Source: Patagioenas fasciata (taxonomy: Eukaryota; Chordata; Aves; Columbiformes; Columbidae). Taken from it: a stretch of 64,000 nucleotides of DNA. A program made the translations under genes and the position numbers. Shown one piece after another: positions 33,601-43,502 of the stretch; position 1 is the first letter of the stretch, and each line of letters begins with the position of its first letter. The notes under the pieces are model-generated. The model was given only the letters and a program-made list of their open reading frames with translations, had not been told where the DNA came from and ran no database searches. The DNA lies in the NCBI RefSeq assembly GCF_037038585.1, contig NC_092523.1, positions 935,001 through 999,000 of the forward strand, read 5' to 3'.

Positions 33601-36600
33601 GGGGGTTTGATTTGGTCCCAGTGACAACCTGACCCGTTCTGAGCCTGATCCTGGGGTGTGTGGTGACAACCAGACCAGGGGGGTGAGCACTGCCCAGGGA
33701 AGGACTAGAGGGGACAATCCTGTGGGGACAGACGCCAGCACCCCCAGGGGACCCCGATTTCCTTACCGGTGACTGGGAGGGAGTCAGCGGGGCGATGCTG
33801 CAGCTGTCGTGGGGCGTCCCCGGGGAGCCGGGAGGGGACGGTGTGGGACATTGCTCACCGCTGGCACCTGGGGACACAGGGGGAGAGGCTAGGAGGGGGA
33901 CAGGCCCCTGTCCCTCCCAAAGACCCTCCGCAGGGCAAGGACAATGTATGACTTCCCAATGGAGATGCAGCCGGTGCAGGTTTGGGTCCAAGCCACTGAG
34001 GGGGCTCTGCACAGCAATTTGGGGCTCTGTGTGGCAAGTCAGGGCTCTGTGTGGCAAGTCGGGGCTCTGCAGGCTTCCCACAGTTTTCAACCATGTGTAA
34101 GGAAGGGTCTAATCAGCACCAATTAAATTAGCAAATGAGGAGCCACTCGCAGGTGTTGTGAGGAGCTGGTTGCAGCTGGTGCTGGCTCTGGGGCTCAGGC
34201 AGGGGATGGGGACAGTGGCCAAAGCCCTGGGGCTGAGGGACCGTCTCCGGGGACATTGGCTCTTGCTCGGCAGGGAGATGGGTTGGAGTGTCAGTCGTGG
34301 TGTTTCGGGGGGTCCAGCTGGCTGGCACAGGTGGGTTTTGGTGCTGAGTCCCTGGCCCGACGTCTGCTCCGTGCCAGGGACGAACGGGCACACGGGGCAG
34401 AGCTCTCCCCCCGGAGCCGGCACCTGAAGGCGGGTGAACCACAACCCAGTTCCTCCCAGCTGTGTCCACAGGGACCCTTGGTGGCGGCTGCAGATGGGGA
34501 CAGTTCTGTAAATGACCCGGCCGAGGGGGGACGGACCCTGCCTGGCACATCGAGGGGTTTTGATCAGCAAAACAGCAGAACTGGAACTGAACGCCCGTGG
34601 GTCGTGGGTTCAGGGGCCTCGTGCAGACTTTTCCTACTGTGTGCAATCTGACCACGAGTCAGCCACTTCATTCCATAAATACAACCGCCTGGATGAGCCA
34701 CTGTGAGCTCTCCCTGCTAAATAAGTGAGTGTATGGCAATGGTTTTGCTACCCAGAGGTCAGTGGATGAGCCCAGTTCGAGTTCAATACTCATCATTTAG
34801 CTCGAGTAGATGCACACCAAATGCGATGGATTATTTAGAGATAGACGTTTCTATGATTTTTAGTGTACTCTTTGATTCACGTTACTTGGTAGACTAGATT
34901 TGCTATAGTTTTAAGCTGTAAGGTCCTGCTTGTATTTACCAAGAGCGACTGCAGACTCCGCTAAACGCCTGCAAAATAAAGTCCAGCTTGCACTTTGCTG
35001 GGAAAACGGAACCGACTGGGAAAACAGTGATCCAGGGCTAACATGGAGACATTGCAGGTATCTGCACAGGGGGGTCTATTTTGCACTGCACTGAGAAGAA
35101 AGGATTTATCCAGACAAAACGGCACCTCCAGGGGTATGGACCAAAACCAATGTCTGCAGCTGCACAAAACAGAGGCCACGTGGAGTCAGGGGAAAGGGTC
35201 CAGTGGGGAGCAAAGGACCTGGTGGGGAAGTTCTGCTATGGGACTGGATCCTGGTGTGAATGGTCTGTAAAGACAGAGAAGTTTGTGGTTTTCTATGCTG
35301 GGGTGGAGCTCTGCACAGGTACCAGCCGGAGCCAGCCCTGCTGCCATTCTATTCCACTGAACTCCTCATTTTCTGAGCGTCCAGTCTCCTGACTGCCTGC
35401 TCTGCACTTGGCTTTAAGAAATCTAAACGCTGTCCTGCAGCAGCAGAGCCATAAATCACCCCCTGTGACAACGACAGAGGAGTCAGGACCGAACGCCCGT
35501 GCTGCGTTTGCAGCACAGCGGGACGCGGTGGCTCCCGGCTTTAAATCGGAAAAGCCACTGTCACATAAACACGCGCTTGGCGGGGCGATGCTGAGGGGTG
35601 CCGGGGGCTGCCCCGGGCCGGCGGCTGGAATGCTGTGTCCAGCGGGAACGGGGGAAACTCGGGAAACTGAGGCACGAGGGCGCGGAGACCCGGCTGCTCG
35701 GCAAGGGGAGATGCGCTGGGCTCAGCGCCGCGGCCACGCTGCGGGACGGCCGGCTCGGGGGACACGGTGGCACCTGTGGTGACGCTGGGGCACGGAGGCT
35801 CAGCCTGTGCCAGGAGCTGTTGGCACCGCGGTGACCCCCGGACACGCGTGGGGATGGGCACCGTGGTGACACACGTGGGGACCCACAGACACCTGTGGGC
35901 ATGGGCACCACAGTGACCCCCAGACACACATGGGGATGGGCACCGTGGTCACACACATGAGGACCTGTGGACACGCGTGGGGATGAGCACCGTGGTGGCA
36001 CACGTGGGGACCCACAGACACATGTGGGCATGGGCACCGTGGTGACCCCTGGACACGCGTGGGGACGGGCACCGTGGTGACACACGTGGGGACCCACAAA
36101 CACACGTGGGCGTGGGCACCGTGGTGACCCCTGGACACGCGTGGGGATGGGTACCGTGGTGACACACGTGGGGACCCACAGACACGCGTGGGGTCAGCAC
36201 CAGCGCGGTCCATGTGTGAGGCCAGCACTGTGGTGCGGTGGCTGCGCACTCGCCCTCGCTCTGCGGTGCTTCCTCCTCCTCCTCCTCGGGACACCCCTCA
36301 GCTCTGTGTCTGCTCGGGTGCCCCCCAGCATCCCCCCTGTACTGGGGACCCCCATTAACCCCGCTGTGCCAGCCCGGGCTGGGGGGGCTGCAGGAGCCCC
36401 CACGGGACCCCCTGCCCCGCTGCCTGCGCTCCCGCGGCCACATGGCTCCAATTAGCGCAGGGGATTAATCACCGCCCTGTGAAAGCACGAACCGAGCGAG
36501 GGGCTCCGGCTGCAGGCGGGGCAGCTGGTGGAGGGGCGTCACTGTCCCCAGGGAGCTCGCCAGCTCTGGCTGTGTTGAGACATGGGCTCCGGTCCCCTGT

Positions 36601-37519
36601 GCCCATGACTGTCCCCTGGCGAATGCCCCCAGCCCCCACTTTGCCACCAGTTTGCACCAGGACGCCCAAGGGGCTGCTCCCTAAGCCCCTCCGGCAGCCC
36701 CCGAGCCTGCACTGGGGGTGCTCGGGGCCCCCACACCAGCAGCCATGGACCCCCGTCCTACAAGGGGGGTCTCTGACCCCCGCGGCTCTATGTCCCGGGC
36801 CGGGAGCCGAGCTGTGGCACATGGCGGTGTTGGGGCACAGTGCTGTCCCATGTCCCCCCGCGGGGGGGGTCGGGGGCTCGGCTGCTCCCCCCGACACAGC
36901 CCCGATCCCTTCACACCTGCTCCGTAAGTGCCTTTCGCTGTACCCCGCGTCTGGCCATGAATATTTGATCCCCGACAACGGGAACGCCCCCCCGGGTGCG
37001 TGGGCAGAGCCCCGCGGTGGGGGTGGGGGCGGGGGCGGTCCCCACCGCGGGGGGAGCATCGCCCAGGCTGACGGGGAGCGGGGGCTCCGGGGACCCCACC
37101 CTGAAGCCCCTTTCCCGTGGGGGCAGAGCCGGAGCCGGTACCCACCAGTGGGGGGGCACTGGACTCCCAGCGACGCTGAGGGGGCCGCAGGGGGTTCATT
37201 TGTGCAGCCGCCACTTTGCTGTGGCTGCTGGGGGGAGTTTTAGGGTCGGGTTTGCTCCCCCATCTGGGTCTGGTTACCCCAGGGTGAGGGGGTGTGGGGG
37301 GGGTGCTCCGTGCCCCCGGTGGGACGATGACTGCGAGAGGACCAGGGGGCGGAGGGGACACTGGGGTGTATGGGGAGGGGAAGGGAGAAGGGCCACGGTG
37401 TCACACAGCTCTGCTGATGGGGGGGACGCAGGGGACCCCCCACCCATCCCCACGCCCCCCTGGGGCGCATACTTACCCACGCTCAGACTCTGCATCCCGG
37501 GCTCCAGCAGCATCGCCAT
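24640..37519 (-). CDS. HSPA12B: Heat shock 70 kDa protein 12B, atypical Hsp70-like ATPase of endothelium
   Basis: HSPA12B is a divergent Hsp70-family protein linked to endothelial function and vessel growth. Coding exons on the minus strand are 37519-37477, 33867-33767, 32414-32290, 32058-31872, 30952-30848, 30107-29991, 29329-29164, 28268-28182, 28017-27913, 26649-26391, 25494-25391 and 25274-24640. All phases join, giving 677 residues (human 686). Residues 16-48 hold the conserved [10 protein letters not shown]...[11 protein letters not shown] leader. The nucleotide-binding motifs are [13 protein letters not shown] (near 67), [12 protein letters not shown] (near 318) and FLVGGFAES (near 483). 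The C-terminus ends [11 protein letters not shown], as in human. Two close in-frame ATGs exist (37519, 37513); the first has a better start context and the second matches the human start. The 29164 donor is G|GTGCCT, a weak site. Introns carry CR1 copies and a tandem array built on a donor site. Confidence 0.97.
25677..26390 (-). repeat. Intronic array of about ten 65-72-bp units resembling the HSPA12B exon 26649-26391 donor junction
   Basis: Each unit opens, on the plus strand, with GGGTCTCACTTGCTCTTCCT or a close variant, followed by AAGGGTCACACACCCC and GGGGTCCCCAAACCCCACTG. The array ends flush with the true exon end, GGGTCTCACTTGCTCTTCCT then CAGGGCC. Read on the coding strand, every unit carries GAGCAA|GTGAGA or a close form, the same words as the real donor, plus about 14 bases of exon-like sequence. 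Confidence 0.9.
27370..27795. repeat. Degenerate repeat of about 40 bp (CCCAGCACCCCTGTC type)
   Basis: Repeated words CCCAGCACCCCTGTCCCACC and TGAGCCCCCCC with frequent changes fill the HSPA12B intron next to the 28017-27913 exon. Confidence 0.7.
29467..29562. mobile_element. Two CR1 3' ends placed tail to tail
   Basis: GTTGGACTCGGCCATCCTAA followed by TCTTCCAACCAGAATGATTCT is a plus-strand CR1 tail. It runs directly into TTGGCTGGAAAAGACCTTTA and GAGTCCAACCGTTAAC, a minus-strand CR1 tail. Each piece is only about 50 bases. Confidence 0.75.
29565..29885. other. AT-rich island in an HSPA12B intron, origin unknown
   Basis: About 320 bases with abrupt high AT content and no simple repeat interrupt the GC-rich intron. 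No open frame or known element could be recognised. It may be an old transposon remnant or a conserved non-coding segment. Confidence 0.4.
30187..30820 (-). mobile_element. CR1 LINE 3' portion in HSPA12B intron (same strand as the gene)
   Basis: Plus-strand words GGGTTGAAGGGCCCTGGAAA, AGAAGTTCCTTCTCAAATGT, CAGCCTTTCCTCACACGGGA and CTTCCTGGCCACAAGGGCCA are the reverse complement of a classic chicken-type CR1. The element is about 630 bases and starts roughly 30 bases downstream of the donor at 30848. It is one of the longest CR1 copies in the window and belongs to a different subfamily from those at 10024 and 13101. Confidence 0.93.
31060..31370. other. AT-rich island in an HSPA12B intron, origin unknown
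   Basis: The segment has TGTATGTAAACTTTATAGAC and GTGTAACAATGCACTAGGTA and ends near a TTTTGGCAGG acceptor-like word. No gene or repeat family is recognised. Confidence 0.35.
31565..31620 (-). mobile_element. CR1 3'-end scrap
   Basis: GGGTGGGAGGAGACCCTCGA and GATCATCGAATCCAACCAT resemble the reverse complement of a CR1 tail. It is short and diverged. Confidence 0.55.
32908..33118 (-). mobile_element. CR1 LINE 3' end in HSPA12B intron
   Basis: The words ATAGAATGGTTTGGGTTGCA, CATGAGCAGGGACATCTTCA and CAGGTTGCTCAGAGCCCGTC are a CR1 3' end on the minus strand. It is the same subfamily as the copies at 51262 and 59613. Confidence 0.9.
33980..34075. repeat. 21-bp repeat (GGGGCTCTGTGTGGCAAGTC)
   Basis: Four copies, the middle two nearly perfect, lie in the HSPA12B intron just upstream of the 33867 exon. 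Confidence 0.8.
34660..35050. mobile_element. AT-rich block, possible relic of a solo LTR
   Basis: An AT-rich segment carries an internal AATAAA near 34975. It begins near a TGTGAG word and ends near AACA, which would suit an old solo LTR of an avian endogenous retrovirus. No flanking duplication or coding part is seen, and the family is not identified. An ordinary AT-rich intronic segment is equally possible. Confidence 0.25.
35820..36215. repeat. Minisatellite of about 45 bp (CACCGTGGTGACACACGTGG)
   Basis: Eight or so imperfect units alternate between GACACACGTGGGGACCCACA and GACCCCTGGACACGCGTGG, so the true period may be about 90 bp. It is in the large intron between HSPA12B coding exons 1 and 2. 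Confidence 0.9.
36220..37470. other. GC-rich HSPA12B intron sequence, no further feature
   Basis: The interval holds only intronic sequence up to HSPA12B coding exon 1 (37519-37477). None of its open frames has family resemblance or usable splice borders. Confidence 0.45.
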
Positions 37520-39044
37520 GGCCACGCCGTCCCGCTGTGGGAGAGGAGAGGGGACAGTGGGACAGGGTCCCCGTGTCCCCTGGGCAGGGAGTGCATGGCA
37601 GTGGTCCCCATGCCCCCTCTGAGCGTTACTGGGGAGCCCAGGCTCCAGGCCCCCTCGAAGCCCCCCAGGATGGTGGGAGAGTCCAAAGCCTGGGGGCTCG
37701 GGGCACAGGGGGTGTAGGGGGCACAGGGGTGGGGGCTGTCCTGCTTCAGAGCCTCTGTGAGAGGGGGTCCCAGTTCCTTTCATTAAGCAGCTCAGACAGA
37801 TGTGCATGATCCAGATGTGTGTGAAGTGACGCTCCACCAGCGAGGGGTCAGATTTTTAGGCTCAACCCAAGGAGGAAACAGGATAGGTGATGCTTTAAAG
37901 TGATTTTCTCCATGGAAGCTGCCACCTGACTGATGGGCCCGATGCCAGAGCTCCCATCGCCTCCCGGGCTGCCCGTCCCACCAGCGCTGGGCCTAGGACC
38001 AGGCTCAGGACAAGGCTGGGCTCAGCGGGGACAGGCTCTGCCCTGAGCTAAAGCCACCCCGCGCAGCCGGTCCCGCTTCCAGCAGCCTCCAGGGGAAAAA
38101 CTTGGTGCTAAAAATGGCAGGTGGGGAGTTTTTCCTCAAAATAAGGGGATTTCTGCTCCAGCCACCCTGGCACAGGGACCGAGCAAGGAGGAGCGGTGGG
38201 TGATGAAGGCTGCGTGTGATGAAGGCTGCGGGTCAAACCACAGCGGGGCAGGTGCTGGTGTGATGCAGGGGGGTTACAGCTATTACATCGATCAGGCTGG
38301 GCTGTGTTGGTGCCCTGCGAGGACGTGCACAGGGGACATTCCTTCTGCCACAGGAGTTTGTCTTTCCTCCAGCGAAACCTCTGCTCGGGCTCAGCTGGCG
38401 TGTTTGGCGTCCGTTTGTCCCGGCTGTGGGTCGGACAACCCCGTGCTGCTGGGGCCTGGCTGGAGGTAACCCAGGGTCTGTCACCCTGGGTCCCAGCCTG
38501 ATAGGGCTGTGCAGGGACATCCTCTGTGTCCCTGTCCCCACCACCTGAGCACGAGGGAGCAGTGAGGCCCCAGGCTCCAACGACCCAATATTTTGGCCCT
38601 TTCACCGTGGCTGTGGGATTTCAAGAGCCTGCGCAGCCCCTCGGGCTCAGGGGGGCTAAAACCCCCACCTCAGCAAACCAAACCCACTGGGGGTCCCCAA
38701 GCTGCCAGGCCCCTGCTGGGGTCCCAGTGAGGACGGTGAGGGGGCTCAGCCTGCCCTGGCAGCTGGTGGCAGAGACCCAAGGGGTCAGAGCATCCCCCGC
38801 CCCCCAAGGGGTTTCTTCTCATAGACACCCAGCCTCTGCACCCCATTGGGGAGGTTTTGGGGTACATGGTGAGGATTTAGGTACCCGGTGAGGTTTTGGG
38901 GTACCCTGTGAGCCCTGCACCCCACAATCCCAGCTGGGGGACACAAGGGGATCCCCCTTCCCGTGCACATGCGTGTGAGTGGGGCACACGCTGGGCAGAG
39001 CCCTTGTGTCCTCCAGCAGATCCTGGGCAGTGGTTGCGCTGCCT

Positions 39045-39610
39045 GCGTGGGCAGCTGCCTGCCCCCAAACCTGCCCGCACCTAAACCTGCCCGCACCCAC
39101 AGCTGCCTGCCCCCAAACCTGCCCGCACCTAAACCTGCCCGCACCCACAGCTGCCTGCCCCCAAACCTGCCCGCACCTAAACCTGCCCGCACCCACAGCT
39201 GCCTGCCCCCAAACCTGCCCGCACCTAAACCTGCCCGCACCCACAGCTGCCTGCCCCCAAACCTGCCCGCACCTAAACCTGCCCGCACCCACAGCTGCCT
39301 GCCCCCAAACCTGCCTACCCCCAAACCTGCCTACCCCCAAACCTGCCTGCCCCCAAACCTGCCCGCACCCACAGCTGCCTGCCCCCAAACCTGCCTGCAC
39401 CTAAACCTGCTCGCACCCACAGCTGCCTGCCCCCAAACCTGCCTGCACCTAAACCTGCTCGCACCCACAGCTGCCTGCGTGGGCAGCTGCCTGCCCCCAA
39501 ACCTGCCCGCACCCACAACTGCCCGCACACACAGCTGCCTGCCCCCAAACCTGCCCGCATGCGCAGCTGCCTGCCCCCAAACCTGCCTGCACCCACAGCT
39601 GCCCCAGGGA
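39045..39610. repeat. 48-bp minisatellite in HSPA12B intron 1
   Basis: Five near-perfect 48-bp units (CAGCTGCCTGCCCCCAAACC, then TGCCCGCACCTAAACC) are followed by shuffled variants with shorter spacing. Because 48 bases is 16 codons, frames are open on both strands. Confidence 0.93.
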
Positions 39611-40461
39611 CACGAGCCGAACCCCCCGGTTTTGGGGGGCCCTGCTGCCCCCTCTCCCCGCAGCTCCGGGCTCTCGCTCCAGCAGCTGGTGCGGGAGCCG
39701 CGGTTTTGTGGACTCTGCAGCGGTTTTGAGGACTTTTCCACCATTTCCGCCTCCACAGGGACTCACGGAAACGGGGAAAGGAAACAAGTTTGGGAGGGTT
39801 CGGGGCAGCGGGCCCTGGGCACGGCATCGCCGGCGCGGAGGGGACACCGGCGCGGTGGGGTCACCGGCTGGGCCGGGCAGGGTGTCCCCGAGGGCCTCAG
39901 TGCAGATGTGGGGCCGGGATCCAGATGTGCGGGGAGTGGGAGGAGACGTTTTCCCCGTGAGCGACCACGGCTGCGGGGCTGGGGAGCCCCCGAATCCGCG
40001 TTTCTATGGCCGTCTGTGGGAATCGCCCCTTTCCCCTGGCCACGGCTGGGCCACGGGAGCCAGTGACATGTCCCCAGCATGGCATGTCCCCAGCACAGCA
40101 TGTCCCCAGTGCGGGCTGCGGTGGCACTTGCAGCCCCCGCACGCTGCTGGCACGTCACAGCACTGTCCCCGTGGTTCTCGTGGTGTCCCCACCAGTCACA
40201 CCAGTATCCCCAGGGCGGGGTGTGTTGGGACGGTGCCCACGGCGGCACGGGGGGGCTCAAGGCACAGCCCCCACTCCCACCCCAGCCCGCAGCCCCTGTC
40301 CCCACGGGGGACAGGCCCCGGGGCCCTGACACCCCCAGCCCCCCAGTGCCCTCAAACTGGGGAGCGACCCCAGTCGTCCCGTCCGGCCGGGTGGTGACAC
40401 CCCCGCCCCACCTCGCACCTCGGGGGGACCCCGGCTGCCACGGAGCCCCACGGCCGCTTAC

Positions 40462-40720
40462 CTCTGGGCTGTGGGGACAGGTTGGGGACCGCTGGGTCCG
40501 GCCGTGCCTCCCGGTGCCCCCGGCGCTGCCCCCGGCCCCGCCGCGCAGCCCCCGGCGCTCCGGCTTCCTCCGCCCCCCAGCGCCTTCCTCCCGCCCGGCC
40601 CCGCCAGCGCCTCAAATTGCAATTCCAGCTGCAGCTGTGGGACGGGAGGAGGAGGAGGAGGCAGGGCCAGCGCTGCCGGGACCGAAACCTCGTCTCCCCG
40701 AAACTCCCCGGGCTCGGCAC
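40462..40720 (-). promoter_or_regulatory. HSPA12B non-coding exon 1 and CpG-island promoter
   Basis: On the minus strand a donor, CCCAGAG|GTAAGCGG, lies at 40462/40461 in very CpG-dense sequence. It is the best candidate first exon to splice to the acceptor at 37535/37534. No TATA box is evident. The start site is not placed more precisely. Confidence 0.5.
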
Positions 40721-41235
40721 AGCCCCCCAGCCGGGGACCCACAGCTGCCCAGGGGGGACGGACCCCGGGGGGGACAAGTGTCCCTAAACGGCCGGGGATG
40801 GGGGTGTTTGGGGGGAGGGGAGAGACACCCGAAATCGGGGTAGAGGGGAGAGACACCCGCAATCCCCCGCCTCTGCCAGCGCTGTCACATCGGTAATTTG
40901 TCATTTCTCCGGCCCCACGCACGTTCCTCTCCCAGTTTTGTCACTCTCTGTATCCCAACTGACACATAGGACGCAGCCCCAGGGCTCTGCCCATCTGTCT
41001 GTCCTGCCTGTCTGTCCGTCTGTCCAGACACTTCCCGACTCCAGAGCCCCGTTTCTCCCACTCCCACAGCCCCCCGAGCTGCGCTGCTCCCGGAATGGGG
41101 GTCCTGGCCGTGCCGGGGAGTCCCCAGAACGGGGGACAGGGGAGGGGGACAGGGAGCGGGACAGGGACAGGTGAGAGCTCATCCTGTGGCTCCCAGATGT
41201 CCCCGTGCCCAGGAGAAACCAGCCCTGGAGGACTC
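40720..41235. other. Region upstream of HSPA12B, nothing recognised
   Basis: CpG density falls away by about 40920. Short CTGTCTGTCC words occur near 41000 but no gene or element can be supported. Confidence 0.4.
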
Positions 41236-41239
41236 AGAA

Positions 41240-41640
41240 GCAGAGGCAGATCGTTGAGATCACCGACATCATTGGGATCATTGATGTCATTGAGATTATC
41301 GGGGTTGTTGAGATCACTGGGGTCACTGGGATCATTGAGATAGTTGGTGTAGTTGAGATCGTTGGGATCATTGAGATCGTTGGGATCGTTGAGATCATTG
41401 GGATCACTGAGCTCAAGATCATTTGGATTGTTTTGGATTATTGAGATCATTGAGATCACTGGGATCACTGAGACAATTGGGATCTTTTGGAATCATTGGG
41501 ATCATTGAAATTATTTGAATCATTTGGATCATTTTGATCCTCGGGACAGTTGAGATCATTGGAATCACTGATCTTGAGATCATTGGGATCCTTTGGATTA
41601 GGAACATCATTGAGATTATTTGCATCACGCCTTGAGATCC
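41240..41640. repeat. GATCATTGG-type minisatellite (9-12-bp unit)
   Basis: Tandem variants of GAGATCATTGGGATCATT make up about 400 bases. The array is strand-asymmetric: rich in G and T, poor in C, on the plus strand. Confidence 0.9.
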
Positions 41641-42184
41641 AGAAGCCCCTGCCCTGCTGATCACTGCAGGGATGGTCTTATTGAAAACCCACAAAGATGT
41701 GTAAAATCCAGGTGTCTAAAATGAAGATGGCGCATCCAAATCGGATCCCAAGGGATCTCAGCAGGTCCCGAACCATCTGAGGGAGCGGAGGCTCCTGCTG
41801 CTGGGGATGGAGAGAGCCGGACGCGGTGTCCCGGAGCAGGACGTGCCCGCTGTCCCAGCGGGGTGACACTGGCTGGAGGGGACATTCCTCTGCCTGTTCG
41901 CTGCCCGTTCCCTCCCCTCCTCCTCGTGCTGTAGCAGCGCCTGAGTCCCCGCTCCCAGTTTGGGAACTGGGAAGAGCCCAGAGGTGCCTGGATGGGCGCT
42001 GGGTGGGGGCAAGCAGGACATGGGCAAAATATGGGTGGATTTGGGGCCGTCGTGGGCTCCGAGCAGCCTGTGCATGCACATGTACGTGTGTATAATGCAT
42101 GTGCACACACGTGTATGTGCATATGTGCACACGTGTTGAATCCTGGTTCCCAGACAGAAAAAACTGCTTTCCAGGCCATGCAAA

Positions 42185-43055
42185 GCAGCTGTACTGGACT
42201 GTACTGGGCTGTACTGGGGTTGTACTGGGGCTGTACTGGGCTGTACTAGGGCTGTACTGGGGCTGTACTGGGGGTGTACTGGGCTGTACTGGGCTGTCCT
42301 GGGCTGTACTGGGGCTGTACTGGTCTGTACTGGTCTGTACTGGGACTGTACTGGGCTGTGCTGGGCTGTACTGGGGCTGTCCTGGGCTGTACTGGGGCTG
42401 TACTGGTCTGTACTGGGCTGTACTGGGGCTGTACTGGGGCTGCACAGGTCTGTACAGATCTGTACTGGGCTGTACTGGGCTGTACTGGGCTGTACGGGAC
42501 TGTACTGGACTATACTGGGCTGTACTGGGGTTGTACTGGGGCTGTACTGGGCTGTACAGGTCTGTACTAGGGCTGTACTGGGTCTGTACTGGGCTGTACA
42601 GGTCTGTACAGGTCTGTACTGGGCTGCACTGGGCTGCACCGGTCTGTACTGGGCTGCGCTGGGCTGCACTGGGCTGTACTGGGCTGCGCTGGGCTGTACT
42701 GGGCTGCACTGGGCTGTACTGGGCTGCGCTGGGCTGCACTGGGCTGCACTGGGCTGTACTGGGCTGCACTGGGCTGTACTGGGCTGCGCTGGGCTGCACT
42801 GGGCTGCACTGGGCTGTGCTGGGCTGTACTGGGCTGCGCTGGGCTGCACTGGGCTGTACTGGGCTGCGCTGGGCTGTACTGGGCTGCACTGGGCTGCGCT
42901 GGGCTGCACTGGGCTGCACTGGGCTGCACTGGGCTGCGCTTGGCTGCACTGGGCTGCGCTGGGCTGCACTGGGCTGCACTGGGCTGCACTGGGCTGCACT
43001 GGGCTGCGCTGGGCTGCACTGGGCTGCACTGGGCTGCGCTGGGCTGGAGGTGCGG
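42185..43055. repeat. 10/11-bp minisatellite (CTGTACTGGG to CTGCACTGGG)
   Basis: About 85 units. The left part is mostly CTGTACTGGGG (11 bp) and GGCTGTACTG. The right part is mainly the 10-bp GGGCTGCACT with GGGCTGCGCT. Three ten-base units make ten codons, so all three frames stay open and give QPSAAQRSPV-type repeats on the minus strand. Confidence 0.97.
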
Positions 43056-43059
43056 GCTG

Positions 43060-43470
43060 GGTGGCCGCAGCGGGGGGGTCTCAGCCCCGAGCCGGGAAGG
43101 GTCCGGAGGCCGCGGGGAAGCGCGGGCGAGGCGGCTCCGCCTGTGCGCGGCCCTGGCGCCCGGACAAGCGATGAGGTAGCGCTTTCCGGTAATTGAGGCA
43201 AACCCCTGGAAATGCCTCGCCGGGACAGGAAACGGCGGGAGGAGAACGGGAACCGGGGCTGGGAAGGGAGCACCGGAGCCGGTGCCAGGCTGCTGCGTCC
43301 CGACACTGTCACCCTGCGCTGCTGCGGGGGCTGCCAGCGGTGTCCCCTCCCTGGAGCCGGGGCGGGCACAGCCCCCTGCCCAGTTCACCCAGTTTGCTCC
43401 TGCACAGGCAGGCGGCACCTCCCAGGGGAGCAAAGCTGCGAGCTGGTCCTGCAGTGAGGAGGGCAATCTG

Positions 43471-43502
<32 letters not shown>

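Noticed and set aside
40458-40922. Coding first exon for HSPA12B
   Set aside because: The conserved N-terminus starts in the exon at 37519. This region has a donor but no conserved frame, so it was called non-coding.
41678-43369. Minus-strand open frame of 563 codons with QPSAAQ repeats
   Set aside because: It is produced by the 10-bp tandem repeat. All three frames are open and there is no splice, promoter or family support.
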